Origin: Pseudomonadales bacterium
GTDB lineage: Bacteria; Pseudomonadota; Gammaproteobacteria; Pseudomonadales; Azotimanducaceae
Assembly: GCA_012103505.1 (NCBI GenBank)
Contig: WLWP01000001.1
Location: forward strand, 186,001 to 250,000
Reading direction: 5' to 3'
DNA length: 64,000 nucleotides
How positions within the stretch are numbered: position 1 is the stretch's first letter; each line of letters starts with the position of its first letter. The notes under the pieces are model-generated. The model was not told the origin of the DNA, did no database searches, and worked only from the letters and a program-made list of their open reading frames with translations. The position numbers were made by a program, and so were the translations under genes. Shown piece after piece: positions 62,611 to 64,000 of this stretch.

Positions 62611-63600
62611 ATGGCTAAGGATATGATGCAACCTTTTGAGTTGTACCAACCGGATACGCTCGATAATGCACTTAGTTTGGCAGAGAGATACGGCGCCGAA
62701 GGCTGGTTGATGTCAGGTGGCAATGACAGTCTCGATTGGTTTAAAGATCGAGCCAAGCGGCCGGTCGCAGTCATCGAGTTAGGCGGTCTAACTGACCTCG
62801 CTGGCATTAAGGCAGTCGATGGTGGATTAGAGATCGGTGCCCAGACGACTCTGACCGAAATCGCGAACTCAGATTTAGTACGCGAGAATTTCTCGGTGCT
62901 TGCCGATGCGGCAGCGCGAGTGGCAAGCCCGCAAATCAGAAACGCGAGTTCGATTGGCGGCAACGTCTGTCAGGATGCGCGTTGTTGGTACTACCGCGAT
63001 GGCTTGGATTGTTACCGTGCTGGTGGCACCACTTGTTATGCCGACACTCCAGAAGGCATGAATCGCGAGCATTGCTTGTTTGGTGCAGATCGTTGTGTGG
63101 CGGTATCACCGTCCGACACAGCACCTGCACTTGTTGCCCTCGATGCAGAGTTTGTCATCTCAGGATCGGCTGGAACTCGCACCGTTGCAGCGGGCGATTT
63201 CTTCATTGGTCCCGACATCGACATCGAACGCATGACGGTTTTAGAACCTGGCGAGATACTGACTCTCATCAAGATCCCTGCAACCTTCGCGGGCGCAACT
63301 TTTTACTTTGAAAAAGTCGCCGATCGCAACGTCTGGGATTTCCCGATCGTTAATGTCGCTGCCGCCATCAAAGAGAGCGATGGCAAGATTGAGGACATAA
63401 GAATCGCCTGTGCGGGTGTTGAATGTGTACCGAAGCGACTAACCGTTGTCGAAGAAGTCGTCAAAGGCAGTGTTCGAGACGAGGAGACTGCCAAACTTGC
63501 CGGTCAATCAGCCGTTCGAGGCGCAACGCCGTTGAATTTCAACCACTTCAAGATTCCGCTGATGGAAAATCTTGTCGTACGCGCGTTGCGGGATGCCTAA
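62611..63600 (+). CDS. PaoB-like FAD subunit with extra cysteine cluster
   Basis: The 329-residue FAD subunit has RNASSIGGNVCQDARCWYYR and an insert with Cys120, Cys125, Cys134, Cys142, Cys155 and Cys162. E. coli PaoB and 4-hydroxybenzoyl-CoA reductase HcrB carry a 4Fe-4S cluster in this insert, so one is likely here. It passes electrons from the molybdenum subunit through FeS to an acceptor. Gene order is A-C-B, not the A-B-C of E. coli. GGAGG precedes the ATG. Confidence 0.9.
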   Translation: MAKDMMQPFELYQPDTLDNALSLAERYGAEGWLMSGGNDSLDWFKDRAKRPVAVIELGGLTDLAGIKAVDGGLEIGAQTTLTEIANSDLVRENFSVLADAAARVASPQIRNASSIGGNVCQDARCWYYRDGLDCYRAGGTTCYADTPEGMNREHCLFGADRCVAVSPSDTAPALVALDAEFVISGSAGTRTVAAGDFFIGPDIDIERMTVLEPGEILTLIKIPATFAGATFYFEKVADRNVWDFPIVNVAAAIKESDGKIEDIRIACAGVECVPKRLTVVEEVVKGSVRDEETAKLAGQSAVRGATPLNFNHFKIPLMENLVVRALRDA

Positions 63601-63609
63601 TCAGGTCTG

Positions 63610-63765
63610 ATGGAGTTCTTTCGTTATAGCAGTAACGCTTGGGGCCAGACCACGCTCGAAGGCGCTTCTTGGGATCTTTTGCCAATCTTGTTTGGCATCG
63701 GCGTGGTCGTGATAGTTGGCCATGCAGCCTACATGTGGCTCGCTAAACGAAAGCAGACGCGTTAG
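63610..63765 (+). CDS. 51-residue single-pass membrane protein
   Basis: From ATG 63610 the frame runs to TAG 63763-63765. One hydrophobic helix (about residues 24-44, LLPILFGIGVVVIVGHAAYM) is followed by a basic end, LAKRKQTR. It lies ten bases after the FAD subunit stop and six before the cytochrome b start, so it is probably co-expressed. I recognise no family; an assembly or anchoring subunit for the oxidoreductase is a guess. Confidence 0.6.
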   Translation: MEFFRYSSNAWGQTTLEGASWDLLPILFGIGVVVIVGHAAYMWLAKRKQTR

Positions 63766-63771
63766 ACCAAT

Positions 63772-64000
63772 ATGAGTTCAGTAGATTTACCGGACCAGTC
63801 GGTACGGCGACATGCTGCGTCGGATCGTGTTGTGCATTGGTTGTTCGCTGTGAGTGTTTTGATCCTGCTTGGTACCGGCTTCCTGCCGATCGTTGGTTTA
63901 AATTTTGAATGGGTGACATGGCATTGGAGCACTGGATTGGCGCTTACGGCAGTACTCGGTGTACATGTCTGGCGCGCATGGCTGAAAACTAAGTTTCGCT
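63772..64000 (+). CDS. Membrane cytochrome b (formate dehydrogenase gamma/b561-like), 3' end cut by window
   Basis: The open frame runs 76 codons to the edge. DRVVHWLFAVSVLILLGTG near residue 18 and VTWHWSTGLALTA near 48 are two helices with the haem-ligand His residues of formate dehydrogenase gamma and Ni-Fe hydrogenase b-type cytochromes. It probably takes electrons from the periplasmic aldehyde oxidoreductase into the quinone pool. The rest is beyond the window. Confidence 0.8.
   Translation, partial: MSSVDLPDQSVRRHAASDRVVHWLFAVSVLILLGTGFLPIVGLNFEWVTWHWSTGLALTAVLGVHVWRAWLKTKFR

Noticed and set aside
1..64000. CRISPR arrays, tRNA or rRNA genes, insertion sequences, prophage
   Set aside because: I saw no regular spaced repeats, cloverleaf signatures, transposase motifs or phage genes in the window.

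Overview
The window looks like the chromosome of a Gram-negative gammaproteobacterium, probably an uncultivated marine heterotroph; this is an inference. The supporting signs are an LpxR-like outer-membrane lipid A deacylase, lipoproteins with clear lipoboxes, many c-type cytochromes, a YejABE peptide importer, RhlE, an RRM protein and a small SutA-like protein. G+C is about one half by eye. Genes are dense, mostly short operons on both strands. I see no rRNA, tRNA, CRISPR array, insertion sequence, phage gene or integrase.

Layout. 1-8250: an edge-truncated LpxR-like gene, an amidohydrolase, an acyl-CoA ligase, a membrane-anchored sulfatase, cytochrome b561, an enoyl-CoA hydratase, a MaoC hydratase and a luciferase-like flavin oxidoreductase. 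8342-16388: a periplasmic oxidation block with two different PQQ dehydrogenases, two cytochromes c, a Tat-exported PLP-fold protein that has lost its usual metal ligands, an aldonolactone-oxidase-like flavoprotein and a lipoprotein cytochrome c5. 16594-22799: a secreted 'PD-x-x-G-x-W' protein, a VOC-VOC-'PD-x-x-G-x-W' fusion, a DUF6152 protein, an atypical SDR, a methyltransferase and a nitronate monooxygenase. 22855-25370: RNA and slow-growth genes (SutA-like protein, a 41-residue basic protein, RRM protein, RhlE). 25383-29469: a SPOR-DUF5916 outer-membrane protein and a CaiB-type CoA transferase.

29562-35674 is a tight minus-strand operon: carboxyltransferase, cytoplasmic penicillin-acylase-like amidase, class III PLP enzyme of the phospho-lyase type, and a small-molecule kinase. 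Together the last three could split an N-acyl amino alcohol, phosphorylate the amine and eliminate phosphate and ammonia. This is a hypothesis, but the gene order fits well.

35998-49386: secreted hydrolases (YtcJ-like amidohydrolase, two serine beta-lactamase-fold enzymes, a type B carboxylesterase), a soluble winged-helix/TPR regulator divergent from a membrane-pentapeptide-globin fusion, and the molybdate importer ModABC followed by DUF899, cupin and epoxide-hydrolase-like genes. 49406-59397: a DUF885 lipoprotein, small membrane proteins, an SMP-30 lactonase, a short 'PD-x-x-G-x-W' protein, a D-aminoacylase and YejABE without its ATPase. 59542-64000: a PaoABC-like periplasmic molybdenum aldehyde oxidoreductase in A-C-B order, a 51-residue membrane protein and the start of a membrane cytochrome b. 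ModABC about 12 kb upstream could supply its molybdenum.

The strongest candidates for something undescribed are the pentapeptide-globin fusion (40895-41959), the acylase-phospholyase-kinase operon (29562-34110), the VOC-'PD-x-x-G-x-W' fusion (17462-19195) and the metal-ligand-less D-threonine-aldolase-fold protein (13382-14626).
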